A stretch of DNA of 64,000 nucleotides from an uncultured Prevotellaceae bacterium (lineage in GTDB: Bacteria; Bacteroidota; Bacteroidia; Bacteroidales; Bacteroidaceae), in contig OMWH01000001.1 in assembly GCA_900314755.1 (NCBI GenBank), forward strand, positions 1 through 64,000, read 5' to 3'. Made by a program: the position numbers and the translations under genes. Every line of letters starts with the position of its first letter. Positions within the stretch are counted from its first letter, which is position 1. Under the pieces are notes generated by a model. That model worked only from the letters and a program-made list of their open reading frames with translations, made no database searches and was not told where the DNA came from. Positions 32,912 to 40,682 of the stretch are shown in pieces.

Positions 32912-33531
32912 AGTCACCTGATATCGTCATATTGGCAAATGGCACGTTTCCTACGCATCCTATTCCCTTGGAAGTGTTGCGTCAGGCAAAACATGTGGTG
33001 TGCTGTGACGGTGCTGTCAAGTCATACCCCAATGCAGATGTCGTCATTGGCGACGGTGACTCTGTACCCGTCATGTATCACGACCGTTTGATCAGAGTCG
33101 ATGAACAAGAGGATAACGACCTGACGAAGGCAACGCGCTATTGTTTGAAGAACTTCTCACCTCTCACCTCTCATCCCTCACCTCTAAGAATCGCCTATCT
33201 GGGATGTACCGGTGGACGTGAAGACCATACCCTTGGCAATATCTCGTTGCTGGTGCGGTATCTGAGAGACATTGGGGTGGAGGGTACGATGTATACCGAC
33301 CACGGTACCTTTGTACCTGCCCATGGCGACCAGACTTTCGAGTGTTTCCCCCGCCAACAAGTCAGCATCTTTAATTTCGGCAGTTCTGTGTTGTCATCAG
33401 AGGGATTGAAATGGCAATGCTATCCCACGACAGAGTGGTGGCAGGGCACGTTGAATGAGGCAACAGGCACTTCCTTCACCATGCATGCTAACGGCTACTA
33501 TCTGGTATTCAGAACTTATCTTCCTAAGTGA
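32908..33531 (+). CDS. Thiamin pyrophosphokinase
   Basis: Transfers pyrophosphate from ATP to thiamin, trapping the imported vitamin as TPP. 207 aa from ATG 32908, which overlaps the pnuT stop (ATGA). Motifs: VVCCDGAVKSYP, VVIGDGDSVP, DEQEDNDLTKATRYCL and GCTGGREDHTLGNISLL, all TPK catalytic-domain signatures, then a small C-terminal beta domain. A heptamer repeat (33154-33188) encodes F-S-P-L-T-S-H-P-S-P-L between the last two motifs, in frame. Confidence 0.94.
   Translation: MKSPDIVILANGTFPTHPIPLEVLRQAKHVVCCDGAVKSYPNADVVIGDGDSVPVMYHDRLIRVDEQEDNDLTKATRYCLKNFSPLTSHPSPLRIAYLGCTGGREDHTLGNISLLVRYLRDIGVEGTMYTDHGTFVPAHGDQTFECFPRQQVSIFNFGSSVLSSEGLKWQCYPTTEWWQGTLNEATGTSFTMHANGYYLVFRTYLPK
33154..33188 (+). 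repeat. Heptamer array inside the thiamin pyrophosphokinase gene
   Basis: Five 7-bp units of CTCTCAC type (TTCTCAC, CTCTCAC, CTCTCAT, CCCTCAC, CTCTAAG); 35 bp, same consensus as the arrays in the pseudouridine synthase gene. Confidence 0.85.
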
Positions 33532-33557
33532 AAAGGCTGGCTTCCATTTGATAAAGA

Positions 33558-33625
33558 TATAGTTTATCCCTCGTTCCGATACCTGTTATGGGGGTACTCC
33601 GATATCTCCTATGGGTCACGCAAGG
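33558..33625. repeat. Short copy of the 22-bp-period intergenic element
   Basis: Minus strand: GACCCATAGGAGATATCGG, then AGTACCCCCATAACAGG and TATCGGAACGAGG. About 80% match over ~45 bp to the first units of the array at 24110. A CCTTTA-CCCCC-TAAAGG hairpin lies just beyond (33630-33646). Confidence 0.7.
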
Positions 33626-33660
33626 CATCCTTTAGGGGGTAAAGGAACTATCTCGCAAAA

Positions 33661-33770
33661 ACATATAACCATATAACATGACAGGGCTCAAACCCCGATA
33701 AACAGAGGCTTTAAAGCATGTTATATGTTTGCTGAACATATAACATACATGTAACATACATATAACATGC
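33661..33770. repeat. Cluster of CATATAACAT motifs upstream of the OmpA/TPR gene
   Basis: CATATAAC occurs at 33662, 33670, 33737 and 33759 with a near copy CATGTAAC at 33748. The inverted copy at 33717-33727 pairs with the one at 33735 to form ATGTTATATGT/ACATATAACAT, an 11-bp perfect stem. Confidence 0.75.
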
Positions 33771-33790
33771 TTACATTCCTATTAATCGTC

Positions 33791-33863
33791 GAAGTTACTC
33801 TCGTTCGAAAGAAAAAACAAATAGATTTATTTTGTTCTTTACTCACTTATTCGTAACTTTGCA
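33791..33863 (+). promoter_or_regulatory. Conserved promoter module, copy A (OmpA/TPR gene)
   Basis: GAAGTTACTCTCGTTCGAA, an A-rich centre, then TTTATTTTGTTCTTTACTC and ACTTATTCG with -7 box TAACTTTG at 33854-33861, followed by CATCG. Confidence 0.8.
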
Positions 33864-33879
33864 TCGTGATTATCAATCG

Positions 33880-35568
33880 ATGACGAATATGAGAAAGAAC
33901 GTGATATTACTGGCTGGTGCCATGGCACTGCTGACCTCATGCGGAGGTGGATTGAAACCACTCTCTGCCGATAACTTCAAAGTAGTACCTAACCCTTTAG
34001 AGGCAGAAGGGGGACAGGTGCAGGCGACGATTAACGGAATGTTTCCAGAGCAATATATGAACCGGAAGGCTGTGGTGACTGTCGTTCCAGAGTTGCGCTA
34101 CACGAAGAATGGGATGCAGCAAACGGTCAAAGGACAACCTGCCTCTTTCCAGGGCGAGAAGGTGATGGGTAACGACCAGACTATCTCTTACCTGCTTGGT
34201 GGTCATTATACGATGAAGACCGCTTTCCCCTATGAGGCAGCGATGCAGCAGAGTGACCTTTACCTGACCTTTGATGCCAAGGTGGGCGATAAAGCGGTGA
34301 AAGTTCCTGCTGTGAAAGTGGCTGACGGTGTTATTGCCACCAGTGAGTTGTATCATCAGACGGTAGCTTCGGCACAGCCTTGTGTTGCTCAGGATGCTTT
34401 CCAGCGTATCACGGAGCAGAAGCAGGAGGCGAATATCAAATTCCTGATTCAGCAGGCGGAGTTGCGTAAGAGTGAGTTGCAGTCGAACTCCGTTCAGGAT
34501 TTCGTGAAGATGCTGAAGGAGATAGCCCGTAACCAGGAAGGTTTGAACCTCTCGAATGTGGAGATTTCCGCATACGCCTCTCCTGATGGTGGTTTGAAGC
34601 TCAACGAGCAGCTTGCCAACAAGCGTCAGCAGAATACGGAGAGTTATGTGCGCCAGCAGCTGAAGAGTGCTAATCTGGAGGGTGGTGTCAGCTCTGAGTA
34701 TACCGCCCAGGACTGGGAGGGATTCCAGGAACTGGTGAAGGCAAGCAATATCCAGGACAAGGATGTCATCTTGCGGGTGCTCTCCATGTATCAGGACCCA
34801 CAGGAGCGTGAGCAGCAGATTAAGAATATGAGTCAGGGCTTCCGTGAACTCGCAGAGGGCGTGTTGCCAGAGCTGCGCCGTGCCCGTATGACCATTAACT
34901 ATGAGGTGATAGGACGTGATGACGAGCAGATTTTCGACCAGTATAAGAAAGACGCCTCGAAACTAAGTGTCGAGGAGCTTATCTATGCGGCATCTATCGC
35001 TAACACGGAGGCAGAGAAAGAAGATATCCTTAAGACGACGGCGCACCTGTATACCAAGGATGCCCGTGCTTATAATAACCTTGGAACCCTTGCCATGCAG
35101 CAGGGTAAGAATGACGAGGCACAGCGTTACTTCCAGCAGGCACAGACCGTCCAGCAGTTGCCTGAGACGAGTGCTAATCTGGGGTTGATAGCTTTACAGC
35201 AGGGAGATGTGAAGACTGCCGAGGACCTTATTTCTAAATCAGCAGGAGCAGCAGGTCTTGGAGAGGCTTTGGGAAACCTGCACCTGGCACAGGGTAACTA
35301 TGCCCTTGCACAGCAGGACTTCGGCTATCGTCCCAGTAACAGTGCGGCTCTTGCACAACTGTTGAATAAGGACTATGCCCGTGCCCAGCAGACCTTGAAG
35401 AATGTCAAGAATCCGAATGGGATGACCGACTATCTTGCTGCCATCGTACAGGCTCGTCAGGGGAATACCGATGCAGCATCGTCTTTCCTGCGTAGTGCGT
35501 TGCAGAAGGATCCTTCGCTGAAGCAATATGCAGAGAAGGACATGGAGCTTTTAAAGGTAAAAAAGTAA
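33880..35568 (+). CDS. OmpA-domain/TPR lipoprotein
   Basis: 563 aa from ATG 33880 (MRKN at 33889 is an equal candidate). Lipoprotein signal with Cys in A-L-L-T-S-C-G-G-G. A beta-rich N-terminal region (~20-180) precedes an OmpA-like segment (EISAYASPDGGLKLNEQLA followed by NKRQQNTESYVRQQL, ~230-310), the fold that binds peptidoglycan. TPR repeats follow (ARAYNNLGTLAMQQGKNDEA; ANLGLIALQQGDVKTAEDL; LHLAQGNYALAQQDF). Likely anchors outer membrane to cell wall or scaffolds envelope complexes. The promoter is module A; the unusual 348-bp upstream gap is packed with repeats. Confidence 0.87.
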   Translation: MTNMRKNVILLAGAMALLTSCGGGLKPLSADNFKVVPNPLEAEGGQVQATINGMFPEQYMNRKAVVTVVPELRYTKNGMQQTVKGQPASFQGEKVMGNDQTISYLLGGHYTMKTAFPYEAAMQQSDLYLTFDAKVGDKAVKVPAVKVADGVIATSELYHQTVASAQPCVAQDAFQRITEQKQEANIKFLIQQAELRKSELQSNSVQDFVKMLKEIARNQEGLNLSNVEISAYASPDGGLKLNEQLANKRQQNTESYVRQQLKSANLEGGVSSEYTAQDWEGFQELVKASNIQDKDVILRVLSMYQDPQEREQQIKNMSQGFRELAEGVLPELRRARMTINYEVIGRDDEQIFDQYKKDASKLSVEELIYAASIANTEAEKEDILKTTAHLYTKDARAYNNLGTLAMQQGKNDEAQRYFQQAQTVQQLPETSANLGLIALQQGDVKTAEDLISKSAGAAGLGEALGNLHLAQGNYALAQQDFGYRPSNSAALAQLLNKDYARAQQTLKNVKNPNGMTDYLAAIVQARQGNTDAASSFLRSALQKDPSLKQYAEKDMELLKVKK

Positions 35569-36609
35569 ATGTTGAGTCGGATAGATTATAATAAGGTATA
35601 TGGGGTGGTAAAATGGTTCTTACCTTTTTACCTCTTTACCTTTTTACTATTATCCTGTGGTCCTGAGGGGAATAAGTTCCGCATGTCGGGTCGTCTGCGT
35701 AATATCAACCAAGGTGAGTTCCTGGTATATAGTCCTGATGGTGGTTTTGTGGGAGTTGACACCATCAAGGTGCGGAATGGTCGTTTCTCTTACGAGAAGG
35801 AGGTGCGTAATGTTGTGACTTTGGTGGTCGTATTTCCTAACTTCGCTGAGCAGGTCGTCTTTGCTTCTCCTGGTGAGGAAGTGGATATTAAAGGTGATGC
35901 CACGCATCTGAGGGAGATCAGTATTGAGGGAACGGACGAGAATGAGGAAATGACTAAACTCATGGCACGTCTCAACAAACTTACGCCACCAGAGATTCCC
36001 GGTGCCGTTGCACAGTTTATAGAGGAGTCTCCTGCTTCCATTGTCAGTATGTACCTGCTTGACAAATATTTCATCTCATCAAAGACTCCCAATTATGTGG
36101 AGGGTCAGCGCCTTGCTTCCTTGATGCTGAAGGCTGACCCGGACAACGGAAGACTGCGTAAGTTGAAAAAACAACTTGAGGGGTTGAAAAACAGCAGGAC
36201 GCAGACGGACTTACCTGTTTTCTCCGCAACAGATTTCAGAGGCAGGAAATTCAATAGCGGTGAGATGAAGGGGAAAGTGGGTGTCATCACGACATGGGCA
36301 TCATGGAACTATCCCAGTACGGATATCCAACGTAAGCTGCGCAGGCTATGGCGCAAGCATCCGACCTCGCTCTCGTTGGTCAGCATCTGTCTTGACGGCG
36401 CGAAGAAAGAAGTTAATCAGCGTGTTCAACGTGATACCCTCGACTGGACGGTAGTATGGGATGGACTGCTTTTCCAAACACCTATCGTCCAGCAGTTAGG
36501 ACTCTATTCTGTACCCGCTATGGTGGTGGTCAATCGCCAAGGTAAGGTGGTTGCCCGTGACCTGGAGCCTAACAAGGTAGAGGAGGAGATAGAAAAGTTG
36601 CTGAAATAG
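35569..36609 (+). CDS. DUF4369/thioredoxin-fold lipoprotein without CxxC
   Basis: 346 aa starting directly after the previous stop. Lipoprotein signal FYLFTFLLLSC; its coding DNA is a period-8 TTTACC(T)-type repeat. Residues ~30-130 look like the DUF4369 beta domain common before TlpA-like thioredoxins in Bacteroidetes. The thioredoxin fold (~215-345) has TDLPVFSATDFRGRKF, then GVITTWASWNYPSTD where the W-C-x-x-C active site should be, and SVPAMVVVNRQGKV with the cis-Pro. No cysteine remains in the active site, so it cannot be a disulfide reductase; a structural or binding role is likely. Confidence 0.85.
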   Translation: MLSRIDYNKVYGVVKWFLPFYLFTFLLLSCGPEGNKFRMSGRLRNINQGEFLVYSPDGGFVGVDTIKVRNGRFSYEKEVRNVVTLVVVFPNFAEQVVFASPGEEVDIKGDATHLREISIEGTDENEEMTKLMARLNKLTPPEIPGAVAQFIEESPASIVSMYLLDKYFISSKTPNYVEGQRLASLMLKADPDNGRLRKLKKQLEGLKNSRTQTDLPVFSATDFRGRKFNSGEMKGKVGVITTWASWNYPSTDIQRKLRRLWRKHPTSLSLVSICLDGAKKEVNQRVQRDTLDWTVVWDGLLFQTPIVQQLGLYSVPAMVVVNRQGKVVARDLEPNKVEEEIEKLLK

Positions 36610-36610
36610 T

Positions 36611-37105
36611 TTACACGTCAGGTTGGAAAAGTACCGTCTTTCCTGTTTTTAATGATGCTGGCACGTCGATAAGCCGTTGGTTACTACTGCCACGGAACAG
36701 CAAACTCTCATCACGTAGTGACTTGACAAAAGGTCCATCTACCAAGACATCAATCAATTCCAGTAATTGCCGTTGCCGGGGGTTATGAAGCAGCGTCTCG
36801 TAGGTAAACCCTGTAAAGCACCAGATGTCCTTATCAGTACGTTCCCGGATGGCACGGGCAAGTTCGGCAAACCCCTCCGGCTGGTACATCGGGTCACCCC
36901 CCGAGAACGTCACATTAGCATAGGGGTCTGCCTCGATGATGCGCATGATCTGTTCTGTAGACATCGGATGCCCGCCACTGAAGTCCCATGACTGCGGGTT
37001 ATGACAGCCGGGACACGCATGACGGCAACCGGCACAATAGATAGAGGTCCGGAATCCCGGACCATCTACCATGGTGTCTTCTACAATGTCTAATACAGAG
37101 ATCAT
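36611..37105 (-). CDS. nrdG: Anaerobic ribonucleotide reductase activase (second copy)
   Basis: 164 aa radical-SAM protein. Motif C-R-H-A-C-P-G-C (CxxxCxxC) near residue 25, VTFSGGDPMYQPEGF for SAM binding, DVLVDGPFVKSLRDESLLF and the RGSSNQRLIDV tail, the canonical NrdG pattern (closer to E. coli NrdG than the copy at 14391). Its ATG abuts the stop of the second nrdD. Ends 1 nt from the stop of the convergent plus-strand gene. Confidence 0.96.
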   Translation of the reverse strand: MISVLDIVEDTMVDGPGFRTSIYCAGCRHACPGCHNPQSWDFSGGHPMSTEQIMRIIEADPYANVTFSGGDPMYQPEGFAELARAIRERTDKDIWCFTGFTYETLLHNPRQRQLLELIDVLVDGPFVKSLRDESLLFRGSSNQRLIDVPASLKTGKTVLFQPDV

Positions 37106-39340
37106 TTAGAACAGGTTCTGCTGCTGAGAGCCCTCGATATGTGTCACACGGTCGTTGAGCTCACAGAGCTTGCCGTGATTCCAGCGGTCGGTGGTGCCGA
37201 CGAGGTATCCCGTGATGCGCTGCAGCTTGTCGATATTGGTACTGCCGCATTTCGGACATTTCTCCAGATGAGGTGCCGCATTCTCATAGCCACAGTCCAT
37301 GCAGCGGTTGCGGTTATGGTTGACGGAGCCATAGCCCATATTCAACTTATCCATCATATCCACTACACTCATGATGACCTGTGGGTTATGAGTGGCATCA
37401 CCGTCAATCTCCACATAGAAGATATGACCACCACGTGTCATCTCATGATAAGGAGCTTCTGTCTCAGCCTTGTGACGGGCAGAGCATTTATAATATACAG
37501 GGACGTGATTGGAGTTGGTATAGTAGTCACGGTCTGTAACACCAGGGATGACTCCAAACTCCTTGCGGTCTTTCTTGGTGAACTTACCGCTCAGTCCTTC
37601 TGCCGGAGTTGCTAATACAGAATAGTTATGCTGGTAGCGGTCGCAGAAATCGTTGACACGCTGACGCATATAGCCGACAATCTTCAGTCCTAGCTCTTGC
37701 GCCTCCTCACTCTCACCATGGTGCTTGCCGATGAGTGCCACCAGACACTCGGCGAGACCGATAAAGCCTATACCTAAGGTACCTTGGTTGATGACACTCT
37801 CGATGGTGTCGTTAGGACTCAGTTTCTCCGCACCAATCCACAGACTGCGCATCAGCAAGGGGAACTGCTTGACGAAAGCGGTCTTCTGGAACTGGAAACG
37901 CTCATCCAACTGCTTGGCGGCAATTTCCAGCATCTCGTCAAGCTTGGAGAAGAACTTGGCGATACGTGCCTCCTTGTCCTGCACATCCATACACTCGATG
38001 GCAAGACGTACGATATTGATAGTGGTAAATGACAGGTTACCACGACCGATAGAGGTCTTGGGTCCGAAACGGTTCTCAAAGACACGGGTGCGGCATCCCA
38101 TCGTAGCCACCTCATGGAGATAACGCTTGGGGTCGTCGGCACGCCATTCACTATCTTGGTTATAGGTAGCGTCAAGATTCAGGAAGTTAGGGAAGAAACG
38201 GCGTGCCGTCACCTTGCAGGCAAGTTGGTAGAGGTCGTAGTTCGGATCCTGCGGGAGGTAGTTGACACCTCTTTTCTTTTTCCATATCTGGATGGGGAAG
38301 ATGGCAGTCTCGCCATTGCCCACTCCCTGATAGGTACTGTTCAGCAGTTCGCGCATGATGCAACGTCCCTCTGCCGAGGTGTCAGTACCATAGTTGATGC
38401 TGGAGAATACTACTTGGTTACCACCACGGGAGTGGATGGTGTTCATATTATGGATGAAAGCCTCCATCGCCTGGTGGACACGTCCCACCGTCTTGTTGAT
38501 GGCATGCTGACGCACTCGGTCGATGCCCGTCAACTTATCGAGGGGTTGCTTGAGATAATCCATGAGCACCTCATCATAGAGTTTACTGTAGTCCTCTCCG
38601 TTGAGATCCTCCAATGCCTTCAGCTCCTCGATATAGGACAGACGCACATAGGGTGCCAGATAGAAGTCGAAGGCAGGTATAGCCTGACCGCCGTGCATTT
38701 CATTCTGGGCACATTCCAAAGAGATACAGGCAAGGACGGCTGCAGTCTCAATACGCTTGGCAGGACGGCTGGCACCATGACCGGCAATAAAACCCTGTGT
38801 CAGGATGTTATCAAGCGGATGCTGTACACAGGTCAGTGACTTGGTGGGATAGTAGTCCTTGTCGTGGATATGGATATAGTTATGCTCTACGGCATCACGG
38901 CTCTCAGGCGACAACAGGTAGTCGTCGACAAAAGGCTTGGTGCTCTCGGAGGCGAATTTCATCATCATACCGGCAGGCGTGTCGGCATTCATATTCGCAT
39001 TCTCACGGGTGACATCATTATTCTTGATATTCACAATGTCGAGAAAGACATCACGTGTCTTTGCCTTGCGGGCAATGGAACGCTGGTTACGATAAGCGAT
39101 GTATCGTTGTGCCACATCCTTACGGGCACTCTTCATCAGTTCCATCTCTACGGAGTCCTGAATCTCCTCCACCGTCATCTGGGTGTTACCCTTGGCGGCA
39201 ATGCGGTCGGTAATGGTCTGTAGTAAGCGCTCGTCTTCTCCTTTGTCGGTATGAAGCATCGCCTTACGGATAGCAGCCATGATTTTCTGTTCGTTGAATC
39301 CCACAATGCGCCCATCGCGCTTTACAACAGTCTGTATCAT
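37106..39340 (-). CDS. nrdD: Anaerobic ribonucleoside-triphosphate reductase (second copy)
   Basis: 744 aa class III reductase. ATP-cone at ~1-95 (VKRDGRIVGFNEQKIMAAI), barrel motifs HIHDKDYYPTKSLTCVQHPL, GGNQVVFSSINYGTDTS, ATMGCRTRVFEN and GRGNLSFTTINIVRLA, zinc ribbon C-M-D-C...C-P-K-C near 690, and the glycyl-radical loop QRITGYLVGTTDRWN close to the end. This is the canonical anaerobic enzyme; the 699-aa copy at 14861 is divergent. Operon with nrdG downstream and a GNAT-like gene 20 bp upstream. Confidence 0.97.
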   Translation of the reverse strand: MIQTVVKRDGRIVGFNEQKIMAAIRKAMLHTDKGEDERLLQTITDRIAAKGNTQMTVEEIQDSVEMELMKSARKDVAQRYIAYRNQRSIARKAKTRDVFLDIVNIKNNDVTRENANMNADTPAGMMMKFASESTKPFVDDYLLSPESRDAVEHNYIHIHDKDYYPTKSLTCVQHPLDNILTQGFIAGHGASRPAKRIETAAVLACISLECAQNEMHGGQAIPAFDFYLAPYVRLSYIEELKALEDLNGEDYSKLYDEVLMDYLKQPLDKLTGIDRVRQHAINKTVGRVHQAMEAFIHNMNTIHSRGGNQVVFSSINYGTDTSAEGRCIMRELLNSTYQGVGNGETAIFPIQIWKKKRGVNYLPQDPNYDLYQLACKVTARRFFPNFLNLDATYNQDSEWRADDPKRYLHEVATMGCRTRVFENRFGPKTSIGRGNLSFTTINIVRLAIECMDVQDKEARIAKFFSKLDEMLEIAAKQLDERFQFQKTAFVKQFPLLMRSLWIGAEKLSPNDTIESVINQGTLGIGFIGLAECLVALIGKHHGESEEAQELGLKIVGYMRQRVNDFCDRYQHNYSVLATPAEGLSGKFTKKDRKEFGVIPGVTDRDYYTNSNHVPVYYKCSARHKAETEAPYHEMTRGGHIFYVEIDGDATHNPQVIMSVVDMMDKLNMGYGSVNHNRNRCMDCGYENAAPHLEKCPKCGSTNIDKLQRITGYLVGTTDRWNHGKLCELNDRVTHIEGSQQQNLF

Positions 39341-39360
39341 ATAAATAGTTTTTAGTTTAA

Positions 39361-40509
39361 TTAAAAGGTCTTACGATAGCAGCGATGACGACGGTGCTGG
39401 ATAGACTCCAGATACTGCCATTGTCCTCGCATATGTTCATTGGACTCCATCTGTGGCATTGCCTCTGCCCATTTGAATCCATAATGCTGGAACCACTGGA
39501 TGAGGTCATCGAAGATGAGGGAGTTGGCACCCTTGGAACGGTATTCTGGTAAGACACCGATGAGTAGCAGGTCCACCACCTCTGTCCTATGCCATTTCAG
39601 AACTTTCAGTATTTGCCACCACCCGAAAGGAAGCAGTCTTCCGTCTTTCGTCTTACGCAGTGCTTGGTTGAAGGAAGGGAATGTGATGCCAAAGCCCACT
39701 AACTTATGCTCGGGTGTGTTCCAGTCTTCAATACCTGTCACAAGATTCAAATCCGCCACCTTGATATATTGGTCGACAAGTTGGTTGATTTGCTTTTCTG
39801 AGAGTTGGGAATAGCCGTAAAGATCCTTATAGGTAGTATTGATGACATCGAAGATCTCTTTACCCTTACCTCCTTGAAGCAGTTCCTTCCGGCTAAACTT
39901 CTTCACTTGCAGGTTATAGCGGTTACGGATCATCTCGGCTATTTTATGAAACTTATCAGGAACCTTCTCTGGAACTTTTACCCGATACTCCATATAGTCG
40001 TTGTCTTTCTCAAATCCACCTAACCCGGTGATATGCTGCACGTAATACGGATAGTTGTAGTTGATATACATAGTGGCATCCTCTTCGAAACCTTCTACCA
40101 ACAATCCCTCACGGTCCATATCTGTAAATCCTAAAGGTCCGGCAATCTCCGTCATGCCCTTTTCCTTTCCCCAGGCTATTACTTGGTTGATCAGGCAGCG
40201 GCTTACCTCTATGTCATCAATGGAATCGAACCAACCAAACCGAACCTCTTTGCGGTTCCAGCGCTCGTTGGCGCGGTGGTTGATGATGGCAGCGACACGT
40301 CCTACTATTTTCCCATCCTGGAACGCCATGAAATAGTCTGCCTCACAAAAATCAAAGCATGCATTACGGTCACGGCGCAGGGTGTTCATCTCGTCAGAAT
40401 AAAGAAACGGGACGGCATGAGGACAGTCACGGTATAAGTCATAATGGAACTGGACAAATTGCTCCAGTTCCTTTAAACTCTCTACTTTCTTGATTTCCAA
40501 CGCTTTCAT
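39361..40509 (-). CDS. GNAT-like acyltransferase family protein
   Basis: 382 aa. The N-terminal half contains a GNAT-like start (FVQFHYDLYRDCPHAVPFL, FMAFQDGKIVGRVAAIINH) and a stretch I associate with the uncharacterised YghO-type family (IAGPLGFTDMDREGLLVEGF, NYPYYVQHI). The C-terminal half has a second acetyltransferase-like core (LIGVLPEYRSKGANSLIFDDL) resembling the acetyl-CoA-binding motif. Substrate unknown. It lies between tRNA-Arg and nrdD on the same strand and is probably co-transcribed with both. Confidence 0.75.
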   Translation of the reverse strand: MKALEIKKVESLKELEQFVQFHYDLYRDCPHAVPFLYSDEMNTLRRDRNACFDFCEADYFMAFQDGKIVGRVAAIINHRANERWNRKEVRFGWFDSIDDIEVSRCLINQVIAWGKEKGMTEIAGPLGFTDMDREGLLVEGFEEDATMYINYNYPYYVQHITGLGGFEKDNDYMEYRVKVPEKVPDKFHKIAEMIRNRYNLQVKKFSRKELLQGGKGKEIFDVINTTYKDLYGYSQLSEKQINQLVDQYIKVADLNLVTGIEDWNTPEHKLVGFGITFPSFNQALRKTKDGRLLPFGWWQILKVLKWHRTEVVDLLLIGVLPEYRSKGANSLIFDDLIQWFQHYGFKWAEAMPQMESNEHMRGQWQYLESIQHRRHRCYRKTF

Positions 40510-40511
40510 AG

Positions 40512-40583
40512 TACCCCGACCGAGAATCGAACTCGGAACTAAGCTTTAGGAGAGCCTTGTTATATCCATTTAACTATCAGGGC
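40512..40583 (-). tRNA. tRNA-Arg (anticodon CCT)
   Basis: 72-nt cloverleaf on the minus strand: acceptor GCCCTGA/TCGGGGT (two G-T pairs), D-arm TAGTTAAATGGATATAAC, anticodon stem AGGCT/AGCTT with loop CTCCTAA (anticodon CCT), T-arm CCGAG-TTCGATT-CTCGG, discriminator A, no encoded CCA. Confidence 0.93.
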
Positions 40584-40599
40584 TTCGTCTTAGTGCATG

Positions 40600-40607
40600 C
40601 AAAGATA
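40600..40607 (-). promoter_or_regulatory. -7 box for tRNA-Arg
   Basis: TATCTTTG on the minus strand, 16 nt before the tRNA 5' end; its -33 region falls in the heptamer array at 40615. Confidence 0.7.
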
Positions 40608-40614
40608 ATAAAAA

Positions 40615-40642
40615 GTTTAGAGTTTAGAGTTTAAAGTTTAAA
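40615..40642. repeat. Heptamer array in a divergent promoter region
   Basis: Four 7-bp units GTTTAGA, GTTTAGA, GTTTAAA, GTTTAAA between the two divergent -7 boxes (40600 and 40651), so it supplies the -33 region of both promoters. Confidence 0.9.
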
Positions 40643-40650
40643 GTTTTTGC

Positions 40651-40658
40651 TACCTTTG
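40651..40658 (+). promoter_or_regulatory. -7 box of the MaoC-like gene
   Basis: TACCTTTG followed by CAACA, 24 nt before ATG 40683. Confidence 0.75.
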
Positions 40659-40682
40659 CAACAAATTTATAAATTTTAAGCT

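Noticed and set aside
36609-36611. 4-nt stop overlap between the thioredoxin-fold gene and nrdG
   Set aside because: The stops are separated by 1 nt, so this pair is not counted with the four true overlaps.
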